A DNA stretch of 64,000 bases from Hyphomicrobiales bacterium 4NK60-0047b. Its GTDB lineage: Bacteria > Pseudomonadota > Alphaproteobacteria > Rhizobiales > HXMU1428-3. The stretch is from contig BAABWY010000006.1 of NCBI GenBank assembly GCA_040367435.1, positions 62,001-126,000 of the forward strand, in the 5' to 3' direction. This document shows positions 25,999-33,441 of the stretch, piece after piece. Under the pieces are notes generated by a model. The model did not search any database, had not been told where the DNA came from, and saw nothing but the letters and a program-made list of their open reading frames with translations. The translations under genes and the position numbers were made by a program. Each line of letters begins with the position of its first letter. Position 1 is the first letter of the stretch.

Positions 25999-26325
25999 AT
26001 GAATGAAGCTGATGCTTTGGCGACGTTTGGAGCCCTTTCAAATGTCACGAGATTAAGAATTTTAAAGCATCTAGTAAGGGCTGGTGGAAATGGTTTAACA
26101 GCTGGAGAGATCGGCAATGAGGTGGAGGCAACCCCCTCGCGTGCTTCGTTTCATCTCGCAGAGATGACAAAAACCGGTTTACTGATTTCGGAGCGACAAT
26201 CGCGGGAAATTTTTTACCGAGTAGATTTCAAGTCTATCGGAGATATGGTCCACTACTTAATCCATGACTGCTGTGAAGGCAATAAAACAGTCCAATCATG
26301 TTGCAACCCAAATGATAATTGCTAG
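25999..26325 (+). CDS. ArsR/SmtB family transcriptional regulator
   Basis: 108-residue winged-helix repressor (ALSNVTRLRILKHL near residue 10; recognition region near 45-60 ATPSRASFHLAEM; wing ISERQSREIFYRV). The C-terminus has DCC, SCC and a final NC, five Cys that may sense a metalloid, in keeping with the arsenic-linked ArsR subgroup. It should regulate itself and the divergent DUF6428 gene. The TAG stop codon falls within sequence that matches the hairpin repeat (TAGCGCTT..AATAGCCGTGAGAG), so the repeat may have set the current C-terminus. Confidence 0.85.
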   Translation: MNEADALATFGALSNVTRLRILKHLVRAGGNGLTAGEIGNEVEATPSRASFHLAEMTKTGLLISERQSREIFYRVDFKSIGDMVHYLIHDCCEGNKTVQSCCNPNDNC

Positions 26326-26390
26326 CGCTTAAAATAGCCGTGAGAGAGAATAAAGCTCGGTTGCTGGTGGGCAACCTAAAGTAAAAAAAC
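26326..26390 (+). repeat. Partial long repeat (tail only) with short hairpin S7
   Basis: GCGCTTAAAATAGCCGTGAGAG matches the tail of the full units, then hairpin GGTTGC-TGGTGG-GCAACC (26359-26376) and a TAAAG-A-rich tail. This is the cleanest short-element hairpin in the window. Confidence 0.75.
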
Positions 26391-26404
26391 ATAGATAGAA
26401 GAAA

Positions 26405-26564
26405 AACGAAGAAGGAGTACTGCCCACTTCGGGCAGTAGGACATGACGCCAGAGGCGTCCGGCACCTAGTGCCGCCCCTCGGAGGCCCAAGCGCCATAAG
26501 CGCTTGGAATAGCCGTGAGAGAGAATAAAGCACGATTGCTCGCGGGCAAACTAAAGCAAAAAAT
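26405..26564 (+). repeat. Long hairpin-rich repeat unit, copy L3
   Basis: ACGAAGAAGGAG; hairpin TACTGCCC-ACTTC-GGGCAGTA (26418-26438); GGACATG; GACGCC-AGA-GGCGTC; GGCAC-CTA-GTGCC (26461-26473); CCTCGGAGG; CCAAGCGC-CATAA-GCGCTTGG (26487-26507); AATAGCCGTGAGAG; degraded short element S8. Nearly every segment is self-complementary. Confidence 0.85.
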
Positions 26565-26579
26565 ACAAATAACAAATGT

Positions 26580-26747
26580 ACGAACAAGGAGTACTGCCCA
26601 CTTCGGGCAGTAGGACATGGCGTAACGCCAGTGAAGCCCGGCGCCTAGCGCCGCCCCTCGGAGGCCCAAGCGCCATAAGCGCTTGGAATAGCCGTGAGAG
26701 AGAATAGAGCGCAGTTGCGAAGTGGGCAACCTAAAGCGCCACAAAAA
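26580..26747 (+). repeat. Long hairpin-rich repeat unit, copy L4
   Basis: Direct repeat of L3 about 175 bases downstream. Hairpin TACTGCCC-ACTTC-GGGCAGTA at 26592-26612; GGCGC-CTA-GCGCC at 26640-26652, compensatory to GGCAC..GTGCC in L3; the CCAAGCGC hairpin again; short element S9 with GTTGC-GAAGTGG-GCAAC (26714-26730) and outer GCGC arms. Confidence 0.85.
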
Positions 26748-26786
26748 AGAGAAACCAGGCCACACAAGAGGGACGGGCCTGGTTTC
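26742..26786 (-). terminator. Rho-independent terminator of the fasciclin gene
   Basis: Stem GAAACCAGGCC (26751-26761) / GGCCTGGTTTC (26776-26786), 11 pairs, followed on the minus strand by TCTTTTTTG. Confidence 0.8.
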
Positions 26787-26854
26787 AAATCCCCAAACAA
26801 TCTTACACAATCGCGAATGTAAGGTTGAAGGGAATATCAGATATATATAGGAAC

Positions 26855-27454
26855 TTATTTCGGCATTAAAACAGTGTCGATTACATGAATAACACCATTT
26901 GATTGCATCACGTCATAAGTTGGAACGTTTGCTGTGTTGCCCTTTTCATCTTTGATGATCAAATTGGCAGGGCCATTGGCGATAACCCATAATTTGCCGC
27001 CAGCAACAGTTTTGAGTTCCGTTTTACCATTTCCTTTTTTAACCCACTTCCAAAGTGTGGCCTTATCAAGACGGCCAGCAACAACGTGATAAGTCAAAAC
27101 GCCCTTAAGAGTGCCAAGATTTTCTTTTTTCAACAATGTCGGCACAGTGTTTTGGGGTAATTTTCCAAACGCACTGTTGGTAGGAGCAAAAACCGTAAAA
27201 GGTCCTTTACCCTGGAGTGTGTCGACAAGGCCAGCAGCTTTCACAGCAGCCACAAGGGTTGTGTGGTCTTTTGAGTTCACAGCATTTTGGACGATATTTT
27301 TAGTTGGCAGCATCGCTTCACCACCAACTTTAATAGATCCATGCCCCATAGATTTATGGTGCGCAGAAAAAGCCGCTTGTGAACCAAGCGCCATAATCCC
27401 GGCAACAGCAGCTGTTACAGTAAAACTCTTTAACAATGAGGAAAGTGATTTCAT
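26855..27454 (-). CDS. Secreted fasciclin (FAS1) domain protein
   Basis: 199-residue exported protein. Signal peptide (hydrophobic residues 11-25, cut after AFSA near residue 31), then one FAS1 domain at about 50-198 with the conserved FTVFAPTNSAF and LTYHVVAGRL motifs and the closing NGVIHVIDTVLMP. FAS1 proteins mediate adhesion or matrix contacts. The anti-sigma and ECF sigma genes lie just upstream on the same strand, and an ECF-like promoter precedes this gene, so it is probably a main target of that sigma factor. Confidence 0.9.
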   Translation of the reverse strand: MKSLSSLLKSFTVTAAVAGIMALGSQAAFSAHHKSMGHGSIKVGGEAMLPTKNIVQNAVNSKDHTTLVAAVKAAGLVDTLQGKGPFTVFAPTNSAFGKLPQNTVPTLLKKENLGTLKGVLTYHVVAGRLDKATLWKWVKKGNGKTELKTVAGGKLWVIANGPANLIIKDEKGNTANVPTYDVMQSNGVIHVIDTVLMPK

Positions 27455-27530
27455 TTTTTTAACTCCTGATAAAAATTCACGCGCCGAATATGCGCCGCCT
27501 AAGAAGCGCAGTTGTTGCGCTCAGGAGTAA

Positions 27531-27557
27531 TAACGAAAGAAGGTGCCAGAAAGTTTC
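27531..27557 (-). promoter_or_regulatory. ECF-type promoter for the fasciclin gene
   Basis: On the minus strand GAAAC (27557-27553), 17 bases, then CGTTA (27535-27531), the AAC/CGT layout of ECF promoters, about 80 bases upstream of the fasciclin start. A TGGCAC within the spacer is followed by TTCG rather than TTGC, so a sigma-54 site is less likely. Confidence 0.55.
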
Positions 27558-27620
27558 AAAAAAGTTAAAAAGATTTTTGAAGAATGTTTTTAGTGACCTA
27601 AGGCTTCAAACAAGCGCCGA

Positions 27621-28367
27621 TTATTGTGTGATCAATTGACCAGAAAAAACAATAGGTCCAGTTGCCTTGCCTGTAGGAGATCCACCTTCCGGTTCTAGAG
27701 TGATTGCAAATGTGAGAGATTGATTACCACTGTTAGCTTTATCAAAATTTGAGTAACTAACTTGCTGCACAGCATTTCTTCCAACAACATTTAAAGATTT
27801 TGCAGCCTTGTCAGGTTCAATCACCCAAAGTTCATAGTCTTTACCTGTTGGTGCTTTGTTTGCAATGCGTTGGATTTCAAGTTTTTTTGTGCCGACATCA
27901 ACCTTGATAACAAACCCAGTTGTGGAGCCAGATGGATTAAGAACGGCAATAAAACGCCCATCAGCGGCTGGCTTTGGCAAAAATGGTAAGTAAATTCCGG
28001 CAGCTTGCAAACCTATAAAGCTCGCAGCTAGTGCTATAGCTCCAACGAAAGCTGCTCGCCAGCGATTACGACTGGCGACGAGTTTAGTCACCTTATCTAA
28101 GTTGTTGTTAGTATTTGTAACTTCTGGAATGCGCTCAATAACAGGCTGGTCCTCAAGCCGGTTAGAAATTTTGTGCCAAATTCCTAAAGGAGCGGCAACT
28201 GGCTCTTGTGTCTCAGATAGGGGGCTTAAGCGCTCTTCCCATTCATGAACAAGGCGCGCAAAGTTTGCGTCTGTTTTTAAACGCTCAGCTGCAGCCCGCC
28301 GTTCCTCATGAGAAAGCGTTCCCAAAACATATTCACCAGCGATTTCTTCAAGTGTTTCTTTTTCCAT
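27621..28367 (-). CDS. RskA-like anti-sigma factor
   Basis: 248-residue single-pass membrane protein. The N-terminal sigma-binding region holds AGEYVLGTLSHEERRAA (residues 10-26), a transmembrane helix lies at about 103-125 (WRAAFVGAIALAASFIGL), and the C-terminal periplasmic domain (about 130-248) is of the anti-sigma-K type (ELWVIEPD, GPIVFSGQL). It has no zinc-ligand HXXXCXXC. Its ATG follows the sigma stop codon by one base, so the two are coupled. It should hold the ECF sigma factor inactive until an envelope signal causes its cleavage. Confidence 0.87.
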   Translation of the reverse strand: MEKETLEEIAGEYVLGTLSHEERRAAAERLKTDANFARLVHEWEERLSPLSETQEPVAAPLGIWHKISNRLEDQPVIERIPEVTNTNNNLDKVTKLVASRNRWRAAFVGAIALAASFIGLQAAGIYLPFLPKPAADGRFIAVLNPSGSTTGFVIKVDVGTKKLEIQRIANKAPTGKDYELWVIEPDKAAKSLNVVGRNAVQQVSYSNFDKANSGNQSLTFAITLEPEGGSPTGKATGPIVFSGQLITQ

Positions 28368-28368
28368 C

Positions 28369-28956
28369 TTATCGCTCTAAACAGTTTTTTAAATCAATTA
28401 ATGCACGGCGTAACCAGGTCTTAATGGTGTTCGTAGGAACGGAATACCGCGCGGCCAATTCGCTGCGAGAAAACCCGTGTATATACGCAAGCAAAACACT
28501 TTCACGAGCCTGCTCCGTTGCCTCATTCAAACAGTTTTGCAAAGACATCCGATCGGTTGTGTCGAGCGTCTCAGGGGTGATGGCCTGTAAAGCTGATTGA
28601 AGTGGCATATCATCACTTTCACTATATTCAAGAGTTTGTGATTTAGCTTCCAATCCGCGCAGAGTATCAAGAGCTTTGTTTCTAGCAATCGTCATCATCC
28701 AGCTTAAAGGGCGTCCAAGAGATGGATTATATGAATTGGCCTTGTTCCATATAATCAAATAAACCTCCTGCAAGATCTCTTCAGCAAGGTCTTGTCTTTT
28801 TACAATACGTAAAATAACCCCAAAAAGTTTCGCTGAACTGCTGTCATAAAGCAAACGAAAGGCATCACGATCTCCAGAAGCGGTCTCTTGGAGCAGCCTT
28901 AATAACGGGTCATTTGATGATGAAGAGCTCATTAGATCTGTCATAGTTTGGGTCAA
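28369..28956 (-). CDS. ECF sigma-70 family RNA polymerase sigma factor (SigK-like)
   Basis: 195-residue ECF sigma factor. Region 2 lies at about 25-95 (DAFRLLYDSSSAKLFGVILRIV, DLAEEILQEVYLIIW, PLSWMMTIARNKALD) and region 4 at about 130-190 (RESVLLAYIHGFSRSELAARYSVPTNTIKTWLRRAL). Coupled to the RskA-like gene and followed by the fasciclin gene, the usual arrangement of this class. I did not find a copy of the fasciclin promoter upstream of this gene. Confidence 0.9.
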   Translation of the reverse strand: MTQTMTDLMSSSSSNDPLLRLLQETASGDRDAFRLLYDSSSAKLFGVILRIVKRQDLAEEILQEVYLIIWNKANSYNPSLGRPLSWMMTIARNKALDTLRGLEAKSQTLEYSESDDMPLQSALQAITPETLDTTDRMSLQNCLNEATEQARESVLLAYIHGFSRSELAARYSVPTNTIKTWLRRALIDLKNCLER

Positions 28957-29098
28957 TATGAGGTCCGTAAGTCCCTAGGTTTTGTGAAAATTCTTCAGGC
29001 TGACCATAAAAGCTGATCCTTCATAGCGCAATAAGTTTTAAAAAAATAGGCTCTTAATTGAACCAAATGACGGGGTAAGTCGACAGATAGGTATTAGA

Positions 29099-29196
29099 GC
29101 GTTCCGCCCAAAAGTGGATACCGGTTTTGGGAAAAAGGAACGCTAAAACAAGAAACTAGAGCATTGCTTTGTTTTATTAGAAAAAAGAAATGCAAT
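29099..29196 (+). repeat. Rhizobiales-type intergenic palindrome, copy 2
   Basis: Outer stem GCGTTCC / GGAACGC, inner stem CCCAAAA / TTTTGGG around GTGGATACCGG, then a second hairpin (GCATTGCTTT ... AAGAAATGCAAT). This copy is closer to the usual Rhizobiales sequence than copy 1 at 5370-5472. Confidence 0.85.
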
Positions 29197-29225
29197 AGAA
29201 ATTCAAATCAGTTTAGGAGCCTCTT

Positions 29226-29789
29226 ATGCATATTTTACTCGCCATTTTATCGACGCTTAGTTTAGTCGCATTTCTTATTATAAGAGCAAGTTATACAGTT
29301 GAGGCCCTAAAAAACCTATCAGGAGAAGCATCTGGCATAAGAGGTGCTTTTCGAAGATTCTTCTTTAAAAGAAATGCAAATGTTCATCCCCTTGCACTGA
29401 TTGAGGACCCAAGAGAAGCTGTATTAGCCCTTATGGTCGCGATCATGAAAGACAAAGGGGATCTTACAGTTGAGCAAATTGCAGATTTAGAATATTGGGC
29501 TGAGTATCGCCTGAATTACCATAACCCAAAAGACATGGTGAAGTTGGCGAGATGGCATGTGCGCGACCAAGTTGAATCAGGCGCGGTGCTCTATCGTTTA
29601 TCAAAAGGGTTAACAAAGCAATGCAGCGGTGAGCAAAGAGCAGATATTATTGATTTAGTTGAAAGTGCTGCACGAGGAAGGGTGGAAAAAAGCCATAGTA
29701 ACAACGAATTAACACAGTTGCAGGCCCACACAGTTCAACAGCTAAAATATCGCTTTGGTGACGTGCATCAGGAAACGTACTCGCAATAA
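29226..29789 (+). CDS. Membrane-anchored protein, possibly TerB-like
   Basis: 187 residues: an N-terminal transmembrane helix (about 3-20), then a mostly helical cytoplasmic domain. The stretch EDPREAVLALMVAIMKDKGDLTVEQ (residues 60-84) resembles the metal-binding start of TerB-like helical domains, but the acidic pattern is not complete enough for certainty. AGGAG ribosome site 8 bases upstream. It stands alone, directly after a palindromic repeat. Confidence 0.65.
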   Translation: MHILLAILSTLSLVAFLIIRASYTVEALKNLSGEASGIRGAFRRFFFKRNANVHPLALIEDPREAVLALMVAIMKDKGDLTVEQIADLEYWAEYRLNYHNPKDMVKLARWHVRDQVESGAVLYRLSKGLTKQCSGEQRADIIDLVESAARGRVEKSHSNNELTQLQAHTVQQLKYRFGDVHQETYSQ

Positions 29790-29885
29790 ATCAATAAAGA
29801 GAAACTAATAGCCCACCATGCAAAGAGAGAAAGTAAGTTAGACTTTGCATGGTGTTGTTTTTAAACAAGGTTTAAGTAAAAGCCT

Positions 29886-30161
29886 CTACTTTTTACAAAT
29901 TTTTGCAGTTGTTTTGCATGTCCAGCCAAGAGGTGTGAGTGTGCACTCATCTTTTGGTTTGGAGAATTTGTCATTTTGAACGGGGAAATTTCCGGTTGAT
30001 AAAAGTAAGATGCTATGAGCTTGAGATTTAGCTAAAGCCTCTGTTAAGCCCCATCCTTCAACAGAAGTCATTTTGCAATCTTTAGCTGCAAGTGCAGATG
30101 TGTTGAAAGGTGCTAATAATGCGGCAGCAATAGTAAAAATTGCGATTTTTTTCATTTTCAT
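29886..30161 (-). CDS. Small secreted Cys-containing protein
   Basis: 91-residue product with a clear signal peptide (KKIAIF then a hydrophobic stretch, likely cut after ALA near residue 25). The 65-residue mature part has four Cys (DCK, ECT, WTCK, ICK), probably two disulfides. GWGLTEALAKSQAHSILL resembles a short amphipathic helix. Ribosome site AGGGAG upstream. I do not recognise the family; a periplasmic or surface peptide is likely. Confidence 0.65.
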   Translation of the reverse strand: MKMKKIAIFTIAAALLAPFNTSALAAKDCKMTSVEGWGLTEALAKSQAHSILLLSTGNFPVQNDKFSKPKDECTLTPLGWTCKTTAKICKK

Positions 30162-30430
30162 AAGTCCAAACTCCCTAATAATATAATGATGAATTTTATG
30201 GTTAATTTTTTCTCTTAATCAAGAGAAATGAAGCAGTGAGTTCCCACTTTAATTTGTGTTGTGGCTGAAATGGCGTAAACAGGCCATGGAGCTTGGAATG
30301 TGGATTAGCAGTGAGTAGTAATTTGAAAGCAAATAATAAAGCGAAAAACAAAAAATAACTTGACGAATGCCTTGAGAATTGGTTTGAACAGGGTCTTGAT
30401 TTTGATATAGTTATTATACCTAAAATTTGT

Positions 30431-30507
30431 GCCGCCTTAGCTCAGTTGGTTAGAGCGCTTGATTGTGGATCAAGAGGTCCCCCGTTCGATTCGGGGAGGT
30501 GGTACCA
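30431..30507 (+). tRNA. tRNA-His (GTG)
   Basis: 77 bases including encoded CCA. Acceptor GCCGCCT / AGGTGGT with G1-U72, D stem GCTC/GAGC, anticodon stem CTTGA/TCAAG with loop TTGTGGA (anticodon GTG), T stem CCCCG/CGGGG with TTCGATT. The base before G1 is T and the discriminator is A73, so it lacks the G-1:C73 identity pair used by most bacteria. This is the variant form known from a subset of alphaproteobacteria. Confidence 0.97.
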
Positions 30508-30732
30508 TTTTAACTATAAAATTATTCAGCGCTTGTTCAGTCTGACCTCTTATCTCATCCTCCATCCTTTATCTCTCAAACACCCATTTGAACGACTTTT
30601 ATGTAAATGTAAAAGACAGTTAATGACTGAAGTTTAGTTATAAAAGACATAAATATTTGGATATATTTTGTGTTTAGGAGTGTAAAACTAAAGGGCCTAT
30701 AAAGAGGCTCAAATAGCACAGTATAATTTCTT

Positions 30733-31257
30733 ATGAGTTCTGAGATGACATCATCAATAATATGGTTTTTAGCTCAGTTAAAACCAAACGGTTTTGACCG
30801 TGCTTGTGTCAATCTCGAACGGCAGGACTTTCAAACATTCATGCCTATCCGTGAAATGCTTGTTAGGCGTGGACGATCAAACCAAAAAAGCAAACAACCA
30901 TTATTTCCAGGTTATATATTTGTCGGAACTGAGCGTGAAAACCCTAAATGGAGCAGTATTAATAGCACGTTGGGAGTATCTCGCTTGGTCAGTTTTGGTA
31001 AAAATGAGCCCGCTCCCATACCAGAGCAATTAATGAATGGACTGATGGAGCGATGCGATGAAGATTTTAGTCTGCTTCCTCCGGATAATTTAAGGATTGG
31101 CGACCAAGTAAGGGCTGTTTCTGGCCCATTTGCAGACTATATCGCGACGATTGAGGATATATCAAACGAAACCAGATTAGGCATTTTGTTTGATGTTTTG
31201 GGGCAAAAAAAACGGGCGGTCATACACGTTTCAGACATTGAGAAAATAGAAAAATAA
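30733..31257 (+). CDS. NusG-paralogue antiterminator (RfaH-like)
   Basis: 174-residue NusG-family protein. N-terminal NGN domain at about 9-115 (WFLAQLKPNGFDRACVNLERQDFQTFMP, PLFPGYIFVG) and a C-terminal KOW-like segment (VRAVSGPFADYIATIEDI, about 131-150). It is a specialised paralogue rather than the housekeeping NusG, as shown by the R-G-R-S insert and its position. Such proteins travel with RNA polymerase through long polysaccharide operons. It is the first gene of the 22-kb glycan locus. No RfaH-type ops/JUMPstart element was recognised in the leader, so its loading site is unknown. Confidence 0.85.
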   Translation: MSSEMTSSIIWFLAQLKPNGFDRACVNLERQDFQTFMPIREMLVRRGRSNQKSKQPLFPGYIFVGTERENPKWSSINSTLGVSRLVSFGKNEPAPIPEQLMNGLMERCDEDFSLLPPDNLRIGDQVRAVSGPFADYIATIEDISNETRLGILFDVLGQKKRAVIHVSDIEKIEK

Positions 31258-31310
31258 CCAAGCTATGACCAGGACGTATCATTTCAATAAAAAGGCAGTT
31301 TTAGAGCTGT

Positions 31311-31347
31311 GCGGATGCTTAGTGGGTATCAAAAGCGTAACTAAAAA
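31311..31347 (+). repeat. Short hairpin repeat, copy S10
   Basis: GCGGATGC-TTAGTGG-GTATC with a G-T wobble, then AAAAGCGTAACTAAAAA. It is closest to S1 and S3 (the copies flanking the AAA+ gene). It lies 54 bases after the NusG-paralogue gene. Confidence 0.65.
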
Positions 31348-31539
31348 GAGCAAATAAAACTTTTGACTCACAGAAAGTGGAGCTTTATGTTCAACTTTGA
31401 ACAAAGAAATGAAACGCACTAAATTTATAATGCTTAACAATAGGCATACCCTAGAATTTTCTTCCAGCAAAGCAACTTAGGTCTTTGGTGGTGCGGTAGC
31501 CATTCTAAAACAATCATATCGGACGTTTATCACCAAACC

Positions 31540-31884
31540 ATGACTGCTCCGAAAGTAAATACCAAAGAAGATACCCGGTTTCGAGTTCTCAGATTACTAG
31601 AGGAAAACCCGGATCTAACTCAAAGAGAAATTGCCGATAAACTTGGTATAAGTCTTGGTGGTGTGAATTATTGCCTCAAGGCGCTCATCGATAAGGGGTT
31701 AGTAAAAATTCAAAACTTCCAGGGCAGTGAGTATAAGCTTGGATACGCTTATTTTCTAACACCAAAAGGTATTTATGAAAAATCAGTTCTAGCTGCAGGG
31801 TTTTTGAAGCGGAAGATGGACGAATACGAAGCGCTTAAAGAAGAAATAGAATCACTCGAAAAAGAAGTGAAAAAAAGCAGGTAG
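31540..31884 (+). CDS. MarR family EPS-associated transcriptional regulator
   Basis: 114-residue winged-helix protein: helix-turn-helix at about 24-47 ([24 protein letters not shown]), wing to about residue 75, and a C-terminal coiled coil (residues 88-114, heptads rich in Lys/Glu). This is the small regulator often found at the front of exopolysaccharide gene clusters. It precedes manC by 111 bases and probably controls the locus with the NusG paralogue. Confidence 0.85.
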   Translation: MTAPKVNTKEDTRFRVLRLLEENPDLTQREIADKLGISLGGVNYCLKALIDKGLVKIQNFQGSEYKLGYAYFLTPKGIYEKSVLAAGFLKRKMDEYEALKEEIESLEKEVKKSR

Positions 31885-31995
31885 TATAGATGTTTATTCT
31901 GCATAGAAACGTGTGATCTTTAGTGTTGACAGGAATGTATTGAAGTTTAATTTTTATTTTTACTTGTAGATAATAGTTTTTGGGATTTCAGGTAT

Positions 31996-33441
31996 ATGAT
32001 TACACCAGTAATATTGTGCGGTGGGACGGGAACACGCCTTTGGCCACTATCGCGTAAAAGCTTACCAAAACAATTTGCACCCATTGTCGGTGATAAAAGC
32101 CTTTATCAACTCACTTTAGAGCGGTGCTCCAAGTTGAGTGATGAGATTATTACTGTGGCGTCTGAGGACCATAGATTTATGGTTCTGGAGGCCATGAATG
32201 AAAGTGGTGTTAAGGGCGCCGTGATCTTGGAGCCGATGGGAAGAAATACCGCTGCCGCTATGGCGTTAGCTGCATTAAATCGGGTTGAAATTGGTACTGG
32301 TGATGATTTGCTGTTATTTTGCCCGGCTGACCATTTTGTCCCAGATTTAGATGCGTTTGCAGAGACGATTAAGCAGGGTGTTAGTTCTGCCCAATCAGGC
32401 GCGATAGTTACTTATGGTATTGTGCCAACATTTCCAAGTACGGCTTATGGATATATTCAGCAAGGTGAAAAGCGTGCTTGCGGTGGGCTTGAGGTTGTCC
32501 GTTTTATAGAAAAGCCAGAAGCTGAAAAGGCTCAAGAGCTGTTGCTTGGCGGTGACGTTTCGTGGAATGCCGGTATATTCCTGGCAACAGCGAATACAAT
32601 AGTTAAGGCTTTAAAGGAGCATGCCCCAGAGATTCTAGAAAATTGTGAAGCGGCGATGAAAGCTTCCAAAAAAACTGAATCAAATGAGCATGGCGTACTG
32701 GTCGAGCCAGAGAAAAATGCTTTTGCTATCTGTCCGTCAAAAAGTATTGATTACGCAGTCATGGAAACGCATGAAAATAAAGTCGTGATACCATTCCATG
32801 GGCAATGGAGTGATGTCGGAAGTTGGAATGCTGTGGCCGACCTAACAGAGCCAGGTGTGGATGGAAACCGCATAGATGGTCAGGGTGTAGCTCAAAATTC
32901 TAAAGACACTTATATACATGCTCCTCACCGCCCAGTGGTTGCTTTGGGTGTCAAAGATCTTTTGATAGTCGATACGGCAGATGCGGTCTTGGTTGCAGAA
33001 AAAGGATCCGCAGAGCAAGTCAGAGATGTTGTAGCCGAGCTTGAAAAGCGTGGGTTTATGCAAGCGTTAACCCATAGGAAGGTCGCTCGCCCCTGGGGCT
33101 GGTATGATTGTGTTGATATTGGTCATAGGTTTCAAGTGAAGCGAATTGGTGTAAAACCTGGTGCCTCGCTCAGTTTGCAAAAACATCACCACCGAGCTGA
33201 GCATTGGGTAGTAGTGCGAGGAACAGCTGAAGTGACGTGTGGTGAAGATGTATTCTTGCTTTCTGAAAATCAATCTACCTATATTCCAGTTGGTGAAATT
33301 CATAGATTGAAGAACCCTGGTAAAATTCAATTAGAAATGATCGAGGTTCAATCAGGAACATATCTTGGTGAGGATGATATTGTTCGCCTGGATGATACCT
33401 ATGGCCGTGTTAAGCATGAAGATGGTGGTGAAAATAAATGA
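31996..33441 (+). CDS. manC: Mannose-1-phosphate guanylyltransferase / mannose-6-phosphate isomerase
   Basis: 481-residue bifunctional type II enzyme. Nucleotidyltransferase domain at about 1-290 with [12 protein letters not shown] at residues 9-20 and FIEKP near 171; cupin isomerase domain at about 360-475 with RPWGWYD and the metal-site stretch [14 protein letters not shown]. It makes GDP-mannose from fructose/mannose-6-phosphate, the precursor for Gmd and Fcl encoded immediately after. Its stop overlaps the fcl start (ATGA). Confidence 0.95.
   Translation: MITPVILCGGTGTRLWPLSRKSLPKQFAPIVGDKSLYQLTLERCSKLSDEIITVASEDHRFMVLEAMNESGVKGAVILEPMGRNTAAAMALAALNRVEIGTGDDLLLFCPADHFVPDLDAFAETIKQGVSSAQSGAIVTYGIVPTFPSTAYGYIQQGEKRACGGLEVVRFIEKPEAEKAQELLLGGDVSWNAGIFLATANTIVKALKEHAPEILENCEAAMKASKKTESNEHGVLVEPEKNAFAICPSKSIDYAVMETHENKVVIPFHGQWSDVGSWNAVADLTEPGVDGNRIDGQGVAQNSKDTYIHAPHRPVVALGVKDLLIVDTADAVLVAEKGSAEQVRDVVAELEKRGFMQALTHRKVARPWGWYDCVDIGHRFQVKRIGVKPGASLSLQKHHHRAEHWVVVRGTAEVTCGEDVFLLSENQSTYIPVGEIHRLKNPGKIQLEMIEVQSGTYLGEDDIVRLDDTYGRVKHEDGGENK

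Larger units (their letters stand above)
26326..26854. other. Gene-free tandem repeat block
   Basis: About 530 bases made of a partial repeat tail (26326-26390), two full long repeat units (26405-26564 and 26580-26747) and the terminator of the fasciclin gene. Reading frames across it on the minus strand contain duplicated peptide segments because the DNA is duplicated, and are not genes. Confidence 0.8.

Noticed and set aside
26326-26747. Possible CRISPR array
   Set aside because: The repeats are about 175 bases long with internal hairpins and only two full copies; there are no 25-40-base direct repeats with regular unique spacers and no cas genes.
26234-26810. Two minus-strand ORFs of about 115 codons with similar repeated segments
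   Set aside because: They read through the tandem hairpin repeats; the internal peptide duplication only mirrors the DNA duplication. No start signals.
27531-27557. Sigma-54 promoter (TGGCAC) upstream of the fasciclin gene
   Set aside because: The -12 element reads TTCG instead of TTGC, while an ECF-type GAAAC-N17-CGTTA fits the adjacent sigma factor better.
30446-30637. ORF beginning inside the tRNA-His gene
   Set aside because: It is a chance frame through the tRNA and following non-coding DNA.
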